A stretch of DNA of 64,000 nucleotides from Streptomyces violens (GTDB lineage Bacteria; Actinomycetota; Actinomycetes; Streptomycetales; Streptomycetaceae): contig NZ_JOBH01000006.1 in the NCBI RefSeq assembly GCF_000717745.1, positions 124,001-188,000 of the forward strand. Direction: 5' to 3'. The notes beneath the pieces are model-generated. The model saw only the letters and a program-made list of their open reading frames with translations, ran no database searches and had not been told where the DNA came from. A program made the translations under genes and the position numbers. This document shows, piece by piece, positions 24,576 to 35,742 of this stretch. How positions within the stretch are numbered: the first letter of the stretch is position 1; every line of letters starts with the position of its first letter.

Positions 24576-25340
24576 CTAGCCCGGGCGGCAGGCCACCAGG
24601 AGGTCGACGTCGTAGGTCTCCTCCACCATTTCGCCGGGGAAGAGCTCGCGCAGGCGAGCGCGCTCCTCGGCGAGGAAGGTGCGCGTGGCGGCCTCGCCGA
24701 GGACGAGGAACGCCGAGTGGCTGCTGATGTTGGCGAGATGGAGGTCGAGGGGGACGGTGCGGCTCCAGCGCAGCAGGCGGCGCGCGGTGCGGAGCTCCGC
24801 GAGGCCCGCGAGCCGGGCGGCGCGGCGGTCGTCGGGGCACGCACCGGCAGGGGGCCGCACGCCGCAGTGGCGTGCGATGCGGTCCTCCTGCGCGACGATC
24901 CACGGTATGTCGGCGGCGTGCCGGTTCCACCAGACCGCGAGCGCGCCGCCCGGGCGCAGGACGCGCAGCGCCTCGGGGACGGAGCGGCCGGTGTCGGTCC
25001 AGTGCCAGGACTGCGCGTACGTGATCAGGTCGCAGGAGGCGTCGGCGAGGGGCAGGGCATTGCCGTCGCCCCGGACGATCGGCAGGTCGGGGAGGGCGGC
25101 GCGGAACCGGTCCGCCATCCCGGCACCGGGCTCGACGGCGAGCACGTCGGCGCCGCGCTCGCGCAACAGGACGGTGGCGATCCCGGTGCCCGCACCGACG
25201 TCGGCGACCCGGGCGCCCGCGAGGGGCCGGCCCGCCAGCTCCTCGACGGCGTCCAGGAGAGCGGGCGGGTAGGAGGGGCGGCTCACGGCGTACTGGGCGG
25301 CGGCGGTGTTGAACGAGTGGGCGCGCGACAGGGCAGTCAT
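24576..25340 (-). CDS. Class I SAM-dependent methyltransferase
   Basis: 254 residues from ATG 25340 (GAGG upstream). Motif I is VADVGAGTGIATVLL (about residue 46), followed by the acidic VLAVEPGAGM, then GDGNALPLADASCDLITYAQSWHWTD, the common UbiE/small-molecule type. The end YDVDLLVACRPG matches related proteins, so the gene is complete although the nuclease remnant abuts its stop. Substrate unknown. Confidence 0.85.
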   Translation of the reverse strand: MTALSRAHSFNTAAAQYAVSRPSYPPALLDAVEELAGRPLAGARVADVGAGTGIATVLLRERGADVLAVEPGAGMADRFRAALPDLPIVRGDGNALPLADASCDLITYAQSWHWTDTGRSVPEALRVLRPGGALAVWWNRHAADIPWIVAQEDRIARHCGVRPPAGACPDDRRAARLAGLAELRTARRLLRWSRTVPLDLHLANISSHSAFLVLGEAATRTFLAEERARLRELFPGEMVEETYDVDLLVACRPG

Positions 25341-25363
25341 TCCGCCATCCTCGCGTCCCGTGA

Positions 25364-27133
<1,770 letters not shown>

Positions 27134-27148
27134 CGAGCCGGGGGTGGA

Positions 27149-27179
27149 GTGGTGCCGGGCGGCAACCGCCCGGCACCAC
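27149..27179. terminator. Bidirectional terminator hairpin
   Basis: Perfect 14-bp stem (27149-27162 with 27166-27179) and a CAA loop between the convergent histidine kinase and Pls-like genes. Confidence 0.8.
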
Positions 27180-27194
27180 ACCCCGGTGGGGCTC

Positions 27195-29717
27195 TCACAT
27201 CTCGTGGGCCGGGTTCCCGCCCCAGCGTGCGTGCGCGGGCACCTCCTCGCCCTTCATGAGGAAGGAGTCGGGCGCGAGCGTCACGCCGTCGCCCAGCGTC
27301 ACGCCGTAATGGACCAGGGTCCCGGTCCCCAGCGTGCAGCCGTTCCCGAGCGTGGTGTGGTCGGACTTGAAGGTGCCGTCCTCCTGGGAGTGGCACTGGA
27401 TGACGCTGCCCACGTTGAGCGTGCAGTCGTCGCCGATCGTGACGAGCGTCCGCTCCGGCATCCGGGCGCCGTCGTCGAAGAGCCGCCGGCCGAGGCGGAC
27501 GCCCAGCAGCCGCCAGAACAGGCCCTTGAACGGCGTGCCGTTGAGCAGCCGCAGCTCCATCGCCTGGTGCTTCCAGAAGCGCTCGTGCTGCCAGAAGTGC
27601 GGGTGGTAGATCGAGCAGAGGCGCGGGACCAGCCGCCGGAACCGGGTACTGACGCGCTCCAGGAGCCCGGTGTACAGGACGCTGAACACCAGGGTCAGCA
27701 GGGTGGCCAGCGCGATCGCCGCCGCACCCCACGAGGAGTACAGCGCGACCGTGGCCCAGCCGACCGCGAGGACGCCGAAGGTGTAGGTCCACCGGGCGAG
27801 CAGGAACGAGCCGAGGGTGACGAGGTTGTGCCGGTTCTTGGCCCGCAGCCGGCGGCGGAACGCGTCGCCGTCCCTGAGGTGGTCGAAGGACGTGTCACGC
27901 TCGACGGTCCGCGGGATCTCGAAGCTGGGCGAGCCCAGCAGCCCGACGCCCTCCCGGACGGGCCCGTCGATGGGGACCATCACCTTCGTGGCGAGCAGAC
28001 AGTTGTCCCCCGTCCGCCCCCGCGCCGGGTAAGTGACCTGGTTGCCGAGGAAGTTGTGCGGACCGATCGTCACCCGGGTCAGGCGGAAGGACGTGCTGGA
28101 GTACTCCGCGTTCAGGAGCGACAGGCCGTCGGCGACCATGGTGCCGGTGCCGATGGTGCTCAGAACCGGGCTCTCGTGCTTCACGTCCGTGCCGAAGTTC
28201 GACCCGGTCTGCTCGACCTCGGGCATGTCGTAGGAGAGGCCGCGCAGGTAGTGGACGATGTACGAGCTGTCCCCGAAGAGCCGCAGGAAGAACTTGTTGT
28301 TGCTCAGCCGCGCGATCGCCCGGTGGACGGAGTAGTGGAACCCGTACAGCGGATAGACCCGGTCCGACTTCACCAGGAGGTGGAGCAGGCGGGGGACCGT
28401 GCACACGAGGAGCAGGCCGAGGATCAGCGAGCCGAAGAACAGCACGAACGACACGGCCAGCGCGTCACGGTAGAACGCCCAACTCGTGACGGACGACGGC
28501 TGTTCGGAGAGGAAGGCGGTGAGCTGCGGTGCCTCGGCGAGCAGCAGGTCCAGGCCGCCGACCACCAGCGGCAGGTACACGAACAGCATGGTCAGCAACT
28601 GCGTGACGCTGTAGGCCACCTTGCGCCGCATGGGGAGGTCGGCGGAGCCGATCGTGCGGAAGTCCGTACCGGCGGGCTGCGCGGGCGACCCGTGCCACCG
28701 CTCGCCGGCCGGGACTGCCTGCCCGGCGTGCAGCGACGAGGCATGGCCGAGCTGGGCCCCGTCGCCGAGCGAGGTGTCGATGTCGAGCACCGTGGCCTCG
28801 CTGACGTACACGTCCTTGCCGAGGGTGACGGGCCCGGTCCGGATCCAGCCCGCCTCGGCCCGGTAGCAGGTGACGTACGCATCCTTGCGGATGACCGTGC
28901 CGTCCCCGACGGTGAGCAGGTCGGTGCAGACGGGCACGTGCTTGGAGAGCACCGTGACATCGCGCCCGATCTTCGCGCCCAGCGCCTTCAGGTACAGCAC
29001 GTAGAGCGGTGAACCGGCGAACAGGATCAGCGGGTTCATCTGGACCAGCGTCCTGACCAGCCAGAACCGCAGGTACGCCGGGCTCCAGATGCGGATCCGC
29101 TGCGCCTTCCACCGGCCGACGAGCAGCCACTTGGCCAGGATCGGCAGGACGCAGATGGCGGCGAAGACCGCACCGCCGAACGCGACGGCGCGCAGATACC
29201 CGTCGAGCAGGGTCGCTCCGCCGGCGATCCAGTCGTAGCCGCGGGCGATGACGAGCGCGGTGAGGTAGGTGTAGCCGAGGAAGATCAGCAGCTGCAGCGC
29301 CCCGCACAGGACGTACTGCGCCGTGCCCGCCCTCGCCGGTGCCACGGTCTCCGACGGTGGCACCCGTGCGGGCGCCGGTGACTCGGCGGTTCCGGGCGTG
29401 GGCGCGGGCTCCGCGAGCGCCGACGCCAGGCTGCGGATCGTCGGGTACCGGTAGATGTCCTTCATCGACACCGACGGCAGATCGGGATGTTTCCTGACCC
29501 GGGCGCAGAACTGGGCCATCAGCAGCGAGTCGGCGCTGAGGTCGTCGAAGAAGTGGCTGTCGAGCGGTACATGTTCGGCGCGTACGACGCCGGCCAGCAC
29601 CTCGGCAAGGTGGCTCTCGATGCCGGCCGCCGGTGCGGCGTACGCGCGTGTGACGGTTGCGGGTACGTCCAGGTCTGCCAGGTCGGCTGTCGAGACCTGG
29701 ACATTCTTTCCCACCAC
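27195..29717 (-). CDS. Pls/PosA-like membrane peptide synthetase without adenylation domain
   Basis: 840 residues from GTG 29717, set by AAGGAG five bases upstream. Order: short N terminus; a carrier (PCP) domain at about 25-100 with the phosphopantetheine site S64 in DDLSADSL; then pairs of membrane helices (about 150-220, 420-500, 650-700) separating hexapeptide left-handed beta-helix blocks (VTLGKDVYVSEATVLD; VTIGPHNFLGNQVTYPARG; VTIGDDCTLNVGSVIQCH). This is the layout of Pls, the epsilon-poly-lysine synthetase, and PosA relatives, which start with an adenylation domain that is missing here. Amino-acid loading must come from a separate protein. The carrier would need a Sfp-type transferase such as the one at 14.5 kb. 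Product unknown. Confidence 0.8.
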   Translation of the reverse strand: MVGKNVQVSTADLADLDVPATVTRAYAAPAAGIESHLAEVLAGVVRAEHVPLDSHFFDDLSADSLLMAQFCARVRKHPDLPSVSMKDIYRYPTIRSLASALAEPAPTPGTAESPAPARVPPSETVAPARAGTAQYVLCGALQLLIFLGYTYLTALVIARGYDWIAGGATLLDGYLRAVAFGGAVFAAICVLPILAKWLLVGRWKAQRIRIWSPAYLRFWLVRTLVQMNPLILFAGSPLYVLYLKALGAKIGRDVTVLSKHVPVCTDLLTVGDGTVIRKDAYVTCYRAEAGWIRTGPVTLGKDVYVSEATVLDIDTSLGDGAQLGHASSLHAGQAVPAGERWHGSPAQPAGTDFRTIGSADLPMRRKVAYSVTQLLTMLFVYLPLVVGGLDLLLAEAPQLTAFLSEQPSSVTSWAFYRDALAVSFVLFFGSLILGLLLVCTVPRLLHLLVKSDRVYPLYGFHYSVHRAIARLSNNKFFLRLFGDSSYIVHYLRGLSYDMPEVEQTGSNFGTDVKHESPVLSTIGTGTMVADGLSLLNAEYSSTSFRLTRVTIGPHNFLGNQVTYPARGRTGDNCLLATKVMVPIDGPVREGVGLLGSPSFEIPRTVERDTSFDHLRDGDAFRRRLRAKNRHNLVTLGSFLLARWTYTFGVLAVGWATVALYSSWGAAAIALATLLTLVFSVLYTGLLERVSTRFRRLVPRLCSIYHPHFWQHERFWKHQAMELRLLNGTPFKGLFWRLLGVRLGRRLFDDGARMPERTLVTIGDDCTLNVGSVIQCHSQEDGTFKSDHTTLGNGCTLGTGTLVHYGVTLGDGVTLAPDSFLMKGEEVPAHARWGGNPAHEM

Positions 29718-30097
29718 TTGAACTCCTTGAGAGTGACGATCGAGCCGGCGGGCGAAAGGCCGAATGGCGCCTGCCGCCCGCCGGCGGGGTGGGGGGCTGG
29801 TCCGATGCCGGGGGAAGTGGACTGAGGGCAGTGGTACGAAGGGGGCGGCCGCTGGGGTGGTGCGGCCGCCCTTGCACGGGTCCACAGTCTTCGGAGCGGA
29901 CGGCCCGGAACCGATCCCCCAGGTTTCCGGAGCCGCCCCGCCGAACGGCCGGTGCCGCCCCGCCGACCGGCTGATCGCATCCCGCCGACCGGCCGGAGTG
30001 CCCCCGCCGCATGGCGGGAACCGGCCCCGGGCACCCGGAAGCAAGCAGTCAGCGTGGTACACATCGGGCGAATGGCCTGAGGGTGAGCGGAGCACGC
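29718..30097. promoter_or_regulatory. Divergent promoter region with a hairpin
   Basis: 380 bases between the Pls-like gene and the response regulator gene. It holds a perfect 10-bp stem hairpin at 29843-29871 (GGGCGGCCGC, nine-base loop) that would fall in the Pls-like leader, and repeated CCGCCGACCGGC-type elements at about 29935-29995. No clear -35/-10 pair was found. Confidence 0.4.
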
Positions 30098-30763
30098 GTG
30101 ATCCGGGTACTGGTGGTGGACGATGAAGCCCTGATCCGTACGGGCTTCCAGCACATCCTGGGTGCGGCGGACGACATCGAGGTCGTGGCGGCGGTCCCCG
30201 GGGGCCAAGCGGTGCGGAGTGTAAGGGAGTTACGGCCGGACGTCGTGCTGCTCGACATCCGCATGCCGGACGTGGACGGGCTCACGGTCCTGGCCGAACT
30301 GCGCCGGCTGCGGCAGCCGCCGGTGGTGGCCATGCTCACCACGTTCGACACCGACGAGTACGTGGCGACGGCGCTGCGCTCCGGAGCCGACGGCTTCCTG
30401 CTGAAGGACACCGACCCCGAACAACTCCCGCACCTCATCCGTACGTTGGCGGCCGGTGGCGTCGTCCTGTCCGCCACGGTCACCCGGACCGTCGTCAACG
30501 GCTATCTGGACAGCGGCCCCGACGCGCCCGCCGTGCGCGACGTGGCCCGGCTGACCGAGCGTGAGCGCGCCGTGCTCCTCCTCATCGCCGAAGGGCTGTC
30601 CAATGTCGACATCGGTACCCAGATGCACTTGAGCACCGGCACGGTCAAGGACCACGTGAGCGCCATCCTCACCAAGCTGGGGGTGAGCAGCCGCGTCCAG
30701 GCGGCGCTGCTCGCCGAGCGCGCGGGACTGTTACGGCCGCTGCGGGACGGGGAGGGCGGATGA
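30098..30763 (+). CDS. NarL/LuxR-type response regulator with two TTA codons
   Basis: 221 residues from GTG 30098 (a GTG five codons earlier is possible). Receiver features: acidic pair in VVDDEALIRTGF, phospho-acceptor Asp in VVLLDIRMPDVDG, Thr in AMLTTF and Lys in FLLKDTDP. The C-terminal LuxR helix-turn-helix is LTERERAVLLLIAEGL to STGTVKDHVSAILTKL. TTA codons lie at 30230-30232 and 30731-30733, so expression should need the bldA tRNA. It overlaps its kinase by four bases and is divergent from the Pls-like gene. Confidence 0.9.
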   Translation: MIRVLVVDDEALIRTGFQHILGAADDIEVVAAVPGGQAVRSVRELRPDVVLLDIRMPDVDGLTVLAELRRLRQPPVVAMLTTFDTDEYVATALRSGADGFLLKDTDPEQLPHLIRTLAAGGVVLSATVTRTVVNGYLDSGPDAPAVRDVARLTERERAVLLLIAEGLSNVDIGTQMHLSTGTVKDHVSAILTKLGVSSRVQAALLAERAGLLRPLRDGEGG

Positions 30764-31860
30764 AGACCAGACGGCCGCCGACCTGGTTACTGGACGTCGC
30801 CCTCATCGTCGCCGTCCTCCTCGACGCCTGGGCGCACTACGAACCGGACGACCCATGGGGCACGGCCTGCTCGCTGCTCGGCGCCCTCTCACTGGCGCTC
30901 CGCCGGCACCTGCCGCTCACCACCTTCGCCCTCACCCTGCCGGCGCTCGTCATCGCCGACGCCAAGTACGCGTCGCTGGCCGCTCTGTACACCCTCGCCT
31001 CGCTCACCCACCGCCGCGTGGTCCTGGCCGTCTGCGCCCTGACGGTCGTGGCCGGCCACGTCGTGCCCTGGCCGTACCCGGAGTACGACGACTACCAGGA
31101 CACCTCGACGCTGATCCACGTCGGGTACAAGCTGGCGATGGCGGCCGCGCCCGTCTTCCTCGGCCAGCTCGTCCAGGCCCGCCGCGACCTGTCCCTGCGG
31201 CTCGCCGAGATCTCCGAGGCCCGCGACCACGAGCGGCTGCTGCTCTCCCAGACCGTCCTCGCGAAGGAACGCGCTCAGCTCGCCCGCGAGATGCACGACG
31301 TGGTCTCCCACCAGGTCAGCCTGATAGCCGTACGGGCCGGGGCGCTCCAGGTCGGTACCCGCGACCCCGCCGTGAAGGAGGCGGCCGCCACGATCCGGCG
31401 GCTCAGCGTGCAGACCCTGGACGAACTGCGCCACATGGTCAGCGTGTTACGTGCCTCCGGAAGCCGGCCGACCGAGCTGACCCCGCAGCCCTCCCTCGCC
31501 GACCTCCAGCGCCTGGTCGACTGCAGCGGCATCGAGGCCGAGCTGAAGACCGACCTGCCCGACGGCCTCCCGCCGACCGTCCAGCGCGCCGTCTACCGCA
31601 CCGTCCAGGAAGCCCTGACCAACGTACGCAAGCACGCGCCGGGCGCCACCGCGACGGTCCGCGTCCACCACGAGGGCGGCACCCTGCACGCCACCGTCAC
31701 CAACACCGCGCCCACCCGCCCGGCCCTGCCACTGCCCAGCGCCTCCCACGGCCTGGTCGGCCTCCGCCAGCGCGCCGAACTCCTCGGCGGCACGGTCACC
31801 GCGGGCCCCACGGCGGACGGCGGCTTCCGGCTGCATCTGACACTGCCGGTCGGGCCCTAG
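30760..31860 (+). CDS. Membrane sensor histidine kinase with two TTA codons
   Basis: 366 residues. Four or five N-terminal membrane helices (about 10-150), then a coiled segment, the HisKA_3 motif with the His in LAREMHDVVSHQVSLIAVRAG, and an HATPase_c end (VQEALTNVRKHAPGA, SHGLVGLRQRAELLGG). TTA codons at 30787-30789 and 31447-31449. Partner of the overlapping response regulator. Its stop codon interlocks with the stop of the convergent LysR gene within CTAG. Confidence 0.88.
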   Translation: MKTRRPPTWLLDVALIVAVLLDAWAHYEPDDPWGTACSLLGALSLALRRHLPLTTFALTLPALVIADAKYASLAALYTLASLTHRRVVLAVCALTVVAGHVVPWPYPEYDDYQDTSTLIHVGYKLAMAAAPVFLGQLVQARRDLSLRLAEISEARDHERLLLSQTVLAKERAQLAREMHDVVSHQVSLIAVRAGALQVGTRDPAVKEAAATIRRLSVQTLDELRHMVSVLRASGSRPTELTPQPSLADLQRLVDCSGIEAELKTDLPDGLPPTVQRAVYRTVQEALTNVRKHAPGATATVRVHHEGGTLHATVTNTAPTRPALPLPSASHGLVGLRQRAELLGGTVTAGPTADGGFRLHLTLPVGP

Positions 31861-32756
31861 GCCGGCGGCCGGGGCCAGGAGCGGAGCATCGCGCGGGCGC
31901 GGTCGACCAGGGCGCGGGCGGCCGGGCTCGTCGGCCCGGCCGCCCGCCAGGCGAGGACCAGGCGGCCGCGCAGGACGGGCGGATCGATGCGGACCGTGCG
32001 CAGCTGCCCGGAGCGCGCCTCGGCGAAGGCACCCGGCAGGATCGCGGCCCCCAGGCCACGCGCGGCGAGCTGGGCGAGGACCTCCGGACTGCTGGCCTCG
32101 AAGGCGATCTCCGGGGTGAACCCCGCGGCCGCACACGCCTCGTCGAGCCGGGTGCGCAGCCCCGTCCCGCGCGGCAGGCTGATCAGCGGCCGGCCGCGCA
32201 GGGTGTCGAGCGAGATGACCGGGTGCACGGCCAGTTCGTGGCCCGGAGCGACCGCGGCCACGATCGGCTGATCGTCCACCACCTGGATCTCGATACCGTC
32301 CGGGGTCTCACTGCCCACGCTGACGATCGCCGCGTCCAGCCGCCCCGTCCGCAGGCCGTCGATGAGCTGGTCGGAGTTGGCCTCGGAGAGGGTGATCTCG
32401 ACCGCCGGGTGGGCCTCGTGGAACTCCGCCAGCAGGTCGGGCAGGGCGACGTGGTGCGAGGTCACCGTGCCCACGGCGACCTGTCCGCGCAGCAGCCCGG
32501 TCAGCTCGTCGACGGCATACCGGACGCCGTCGACCGCGGCGAGCGCCGCCCGCGCGTACGGGAGTACGGCCTCGCCCACCTCGGTCAGCCGCACCGAGCG
32601 GCCCGACCGGTCCAGCAGCTCCTGGCCGAGCTCCCGCTCCAGCCGGCGGATCTGCGCGCTGACCCCGGGCTGGGCCACGTGCAGCCGCTCCGCGGCGCGC
32701 GTGAAGTTCCGCTCCTCGGCCACGGCGACGAAGTACTGCAACTGGTGAAGCTCCAT
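31857..32756 (-). CDS. LysR-family transcriptional regulator
   Basis: 299 residues from ATG 32756. The N-terminal helix-turn-helix is ERNFTRAAERLHVAQPGVSAQIRRLERELG; the periplasmic-binding-like ligand domain follows (GQVAVGTVTSHHVALPDLLAEF). It is divergent, over 127 bases, from the SnoaL-like and FAD monooxygenase genes, the usual geometry for a LysR activator of those genes. Confidence 0.88.
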   Translation of the reverse strand: MELHQLQYFVAVAEERNFTRAAERLHVAQPGVSAQIRRLERELGQELLDRSGRSVRLTEVGEAVLPYARAALAAVDGVRYAVDELTGLLRGQVAVGTVTSHHVALPDLLAEFHEAHPAVEITLSEANSDQLIDGLRTGRLDAAIVSVGSETPDGIEIQVVDDQPIVAAVAPGHELAVHPVISLDTLRGRPLISLPRGTGLRTRLDEACAAAGFTPEIAFEASSPEVLAQLAARGLGAAILPGAFAEARSGQLRTVRIDPPVLRGRLVLAWRAAGPTSPAARALVDRARAMLRSWPRPPA

Positions 32757-32883
32757 GAACAGCGATTCTAGGCGTATCAGAAGCAATGCTTCTCGTTCAT
32801 AGAAGAACCATCTCTTGGACTTCTGATCCGGGCCGCTTCAGAGTGGACGCAGAAGGCAGCAAAAAGCAGCGAAGGGACCCACC

Positions 32884-33258
32884 ATGACCACCGAGACCAC
32901 CCGCGAACGCGCCGCCACCCCCGAGGACCTGGCCCGGCTCTTCGTGGCGCGGGCCAACGCCCGGGACGCCGAGGGGCTGGCCGAGCTGTACGCACCGGAC
33001 GCCGTGCTCGCCTACCCGCCGGGGTCCGTCACGGTCGGCCGCGACGCGATCCGCGCCGTGTGCGAGCGGATGGTGGCGCACGCGGCCCTGCCGTTCGTGG
33101 AGGAGGAGCCGCTGCCGACAGTTCAGTACGGCGACCTCGCCCTGACCTCCACCCGGCCCGCCGACGGCACGGGCGGCCGGGTGCAGGTCGCGCGCCGGCA
33201 GCCGGACGGGAGCTGGCTGCGCATCATGGACCGCCCCGAGACGGCGACCGGACGATGA
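32884..33258 (+). CDS. SnoaL/NTF2-like fold protein
   Basis: 124 residues. The opening TPEDLARLFVARANARDAEGLAELYAPDAVL and the end WLRIMDRPE are typical of NTF2-like polyketide-cyclase/limonene-hydrolase folds. No catalytic residues can be assigned. A GAAGGGACCACC leader gives a good ribosome site. It overlaps the FAD monooxygenase start by four bases, so the two are co-made and may act on the same compound. Confidence 0.8.
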   Translation: MTTETTRERAATPEDLARLFVARANARDAEGLAELYAPDAVLAYPPGSVTVGRDAIRAVCERMVAHAALPFVEEEPLPTVQYGDLALTSTRPADGTGGRVQVARRQPDGSWLRIMDRPETATGR

Positions 33259-34439
33259 CCGTACTGATCGCCGGCGCGGGCATCGGCGGGTTGACCGCCG
33301 CGCTGAGCCTGCACGCCGCGGGCATCGACGCGGTCGTGGTGGAGAGCGCCCGCCGGATCAGCCCGCTCGGCGTCGGGATCAACCTGCTGCCGCACGCCGT
33401 GCGCGAACTGACCGAACTCGGCCTCGGCGAAGAGCTCGCCGCCATCGGCGTCGCCACCACCGAGAACGTCTACTACGACCGGTCCGGCCGGCGGCTCTTC
33501 ACCGAGCCGCGCGGCCGGGCGCAGGGCTACCACTGGCCGCAGTACTCCCTCCACCGCGGCGAACTGCAGCTCATGCTCCTCGCGGCGGTGCGCGCCCGGC
33601 TGGGTGCCGACGCGGTGCGTACCGGGACGCGGCTGGTGGACTTCGAGGAGCGGCCGGGCGCGGTCCGGGCCCGGCTGCTCGACCGGGCGACCGGGGAGGC
33701 GGCGACGTACGATGCCGCGGCGCTCGTGGGCGCCGACGGCCTGCACTCGGTCGTCCGGGCCCGGCTGCATCCGGAGGGCGGCCCGCTGCAGTGGTCCGGC
33801 ATCCGCATGTGGCGCGGCGTCACCCAGGCCGAACCCTTCCTCACCGGCGTCTCGGCGGTGCTCGTGACGGGCGGGGACGCGGAGCTGATCGCGTACCCGA
33901 TCGGCCGCGGCCGCATCAACTGGGTCTGCCAGGTCAGGGTGGCCGAGCCGCAGCCGCTCGCCGAGGAGGCGGCCTGGAACAGCGCGGGCCGGCTCGCCGA
34001 CGTGCTGCCGCACTACGCGGACTGGACGCTGGGCGTCCTCGACGTTCCCGCGCTGCTGGCGGGCGGCGACCCGCTCCTGCAATACCCGATGGTCGACCGC
34101 GACCCGCTGCCCGCCTGGGGCAGCGGCCGGGTCACCCTGCTCGGCGACGCCGCCCACCCGATGTACCCGGTCGGCGCCAACGGCGCGTCACAGGCGGTCG
34201 TCGACGCCCGCGTACTCGCCCACGAACTCGCGCGGGCCACCGGCGTACCGGACGGGCTGGCCCGCTACGAGGACGCGCGCCGCGACGCGACCACGGCCGT
34301 CGTCCGGGCCAACCGGGAGATGCACCGGGCCGGCGGCCGGACCCCGGAGGAGCTGGCCCGCATCACCGACATCTATCGGCAGGCCACGGGCAGCGACGTG
34401 CACGTACTCAACTCCCGGGCGTCGCTGTCGCTTCGGTGA
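33255..34439 (+). CDS. FAD-dependent aromatic monooxygenase (PHBH family)
   Basis: 394 residues. The dinucleotide loop VLIAGAGIGGLTAALSL opens the protein, the DG motif is ALVGADGLHSVVRARL and the third FAD motif is LLGDAAHPMYPVGANGASQAV. This is the single-component NADPH flavin hydroxylase class (salicylate or hydroxybenzoate hydroxylase type). Likely regulated by the divergent LysR protein. Substrate unknown. Confidence 0.88.
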   Translation: MTVLIAGAGIGGLTAALSLHAAGIDAVVVESARRISPLGVGINLLPHAVRELTELGLGEELAAIGVATTENVYYDRSGRRLFTEPRGRAQGYHWPQYSLHRGELQLMLLAAVRARLGADAVRTGTRLVDFEERPGAVRARLLDRATGEAATYDAAALVGADGLHSVVRARLHPEGGPLQWSGIRMWRGVTQAEPFLTGVSAVLVTGGDAELIAYPIGRGRINWVCQVRVAEPQPLAEEAAWNSAGRLADVLPHYADWTLGVLDVPALLAGGDPLLQYPMVDRDPLPAWGSGRVTLLGDAAHPMYPVGANGASQAVVDARVLAHELARATGVPDGLARYEDARRDATTAVVRANREMHRAGGRTPEELARITDIYRQATGSDVHVLNSRASLSLR

Positions 34440-34471
34440 GAGGTGATGTCACGAGGGATAAGGTCGGTGGC

Positions 34472-35254
34472 ATGGGAGAGGCCGTGCTGACCGATCAGGA
34501 GTTTGTGGACCATGTCGCCGACCGGCTCGCGGGGCTGTCCGCCGTGCGCGCCGTCACCCTCGGCGGCTCGCGGGCCCAGGGCACCCACACCGCCGACAGC
34601 GACTGGGACTTCGCCCTGTACTACCGCGGCGCCTTCGACCCGGCGGAGCTGCGCGCCGTCGGCTGGGAGGGCGAGGTCTCCGGGCTCGGCGAATGGGGCG
34701 GTGGCGTCTTCAACGGCGGTGCCTGGCTGGTCATCGACGGCCGGCACGTCGACGTCCACTACCGCGACCTCGACGTCGTCGAGCACGAACTCGCCGAGGC
34801 GGGGGAGGGCCGCTTCCACTGGGAGCCGCTGATGTTCCACCTCGCGGGCATCCCCAGCTACCTGGTGGTCGCGGAGCTGGCCGTCAACCAGGTCCTGCGC
34901 GGCGAGCTGCCGCGCCCCGGCTACCCGGAGCCGCTGCGCGCCGCGGCCCCGCCGGTATGGCGCGGGCGCGCCGAGCTCACGCTCCGGTACGCCAAGGGCG
35001 CGTACGTGCCGCGCGGTCGGGCCACCGAGGTCGCGGGCGCGCTCGCCACCGCCGCGATGGAGACCGCCCACGCGGTCCTCGCGGCGCGCGGCGAATGGAT
35101 CACCAACGAGAAGCGGCTCCTGCAGCAGGCGGGGCTGCGCGACGTCGATGCCCTCGTCGCCGGACTGCGGCCGGAGGCGGAGTACTTGGCGCGGGCGGTC
35201 GCCGAGGCGGAGGCGCTGTTCGAGGAGCGGTTCAGCCAGGCCCGGCGTGCGTGA
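34472..35254 (+). CDS. Nucleotidyltransferase-fold protein
   Basis: 260 residues. The Pol-beta-type motif GGSRAQGTHTADSDWDFALYY (two-part quoted: GGSRAQGTHT, then DSDWDFALYY) is clear near residue 30, with a third acidic position at VDVHYRDLD. The helical C-terminal half resembles antibiotic nucleotidyltransferases or their DUF4037-like relatives. A regulatory or resistance role is possible; not determinable here. Confidence 0.8.
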   Translation: MGEAVLTDQEFVDHVADRLAGLSAVRAVTLGGSRAQGTHTADSDWDFALYYRGAFDPAELRAVGWEGEVSGLGEWGGGVFNGGAWLVIDGRHVDVHYRDLDVVEHELAEAGEGRFHWEPLMFHLAGIPSYLVVAELAVNQVLRGELPRPGYPEPLRAAAPPVWRGRAELTLRYAKGAYVPRGRATEVAGALATAAMETAHAVLAARGEWITNEKRLLQQAGLRDVDALVAGLRPEAEYLARAVAEAEALFEERFSQARRA

Positions 35255-35256
35255 GT

Positions 35257-35739
35257 TCAGTCAGGTCGGAGGTAGCTGAGGAGCCGGTCCACGAAGGCGC
35301 GTTGGGCGGTGATCAGGCGTTCCCCGGCCGCCTCGGGGCCGCACCACGCCACGCGGTCGATCTCGGGGAAGGCACGCAGGACGCCGGAGTTCCTGGGCCA
35401 CTCCATCTCGAACGTTCCCGGAACGACCGCCTCCGGGTCGAGGTCGCCCTCGACGGCCCAGACGGTGACCGTCTTGCCGCCCGACTGACGGACCTCGCCC
35501 AGCGGGACGTACGGGCCCTCCGGAGGCGGCAGGCCCAACTCCTCCTCGAATTCCCGCCGGGCGGCCGCCAGCGGTTCCTCGGGCGGTACGTACTCGCCCT
35601 TCGGCACCGTCCACGCCCCGGCCTCGCGGCGGGCCCACAGCGGCCCGCCCATGTGTGCCAGCAGCAGCTCGACGCTGCCGCTCGTACGGCGGTACAGCAG
35701 CAGTCCGGCGCTGCGTTTCCCCGTCGTTTTCCCCGTCAT
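35257..35739 (-). CDS. NUDIX hydrolase
   Basis: 160 residues. The Nudix box is present as GEYVPPEEPLAAARREFEEELG (G-x5-E-x7-REF-EE), preceded by AWTVPKGEY. Early SAGLLLYRRTSGSVELLLAH is typical of the NTP-pyrophosphatase type. It is four bases from the DNA ligase stop and follows it on the same strand, a pairing that may point to a DNA-repair or nucleotide-cleaning role. Confidence 0.87.
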   Translation of the reverse strand: MTGKTTGKRSAGLLLYRRTSGSVELLLAHMGGPLWARREAGAWTVPKGEYVPPEEPLAAARREFEEELGLPPPEGPYVPLGEVRQSGGKTVTVWAVEGDLDPEAVVPGTFEMEWPRNSGVLRAFPEIDRVAWCGPEAAGERLITAQRAFVDRLLSYLRPD

Positions 35740-35742
35740 TCC

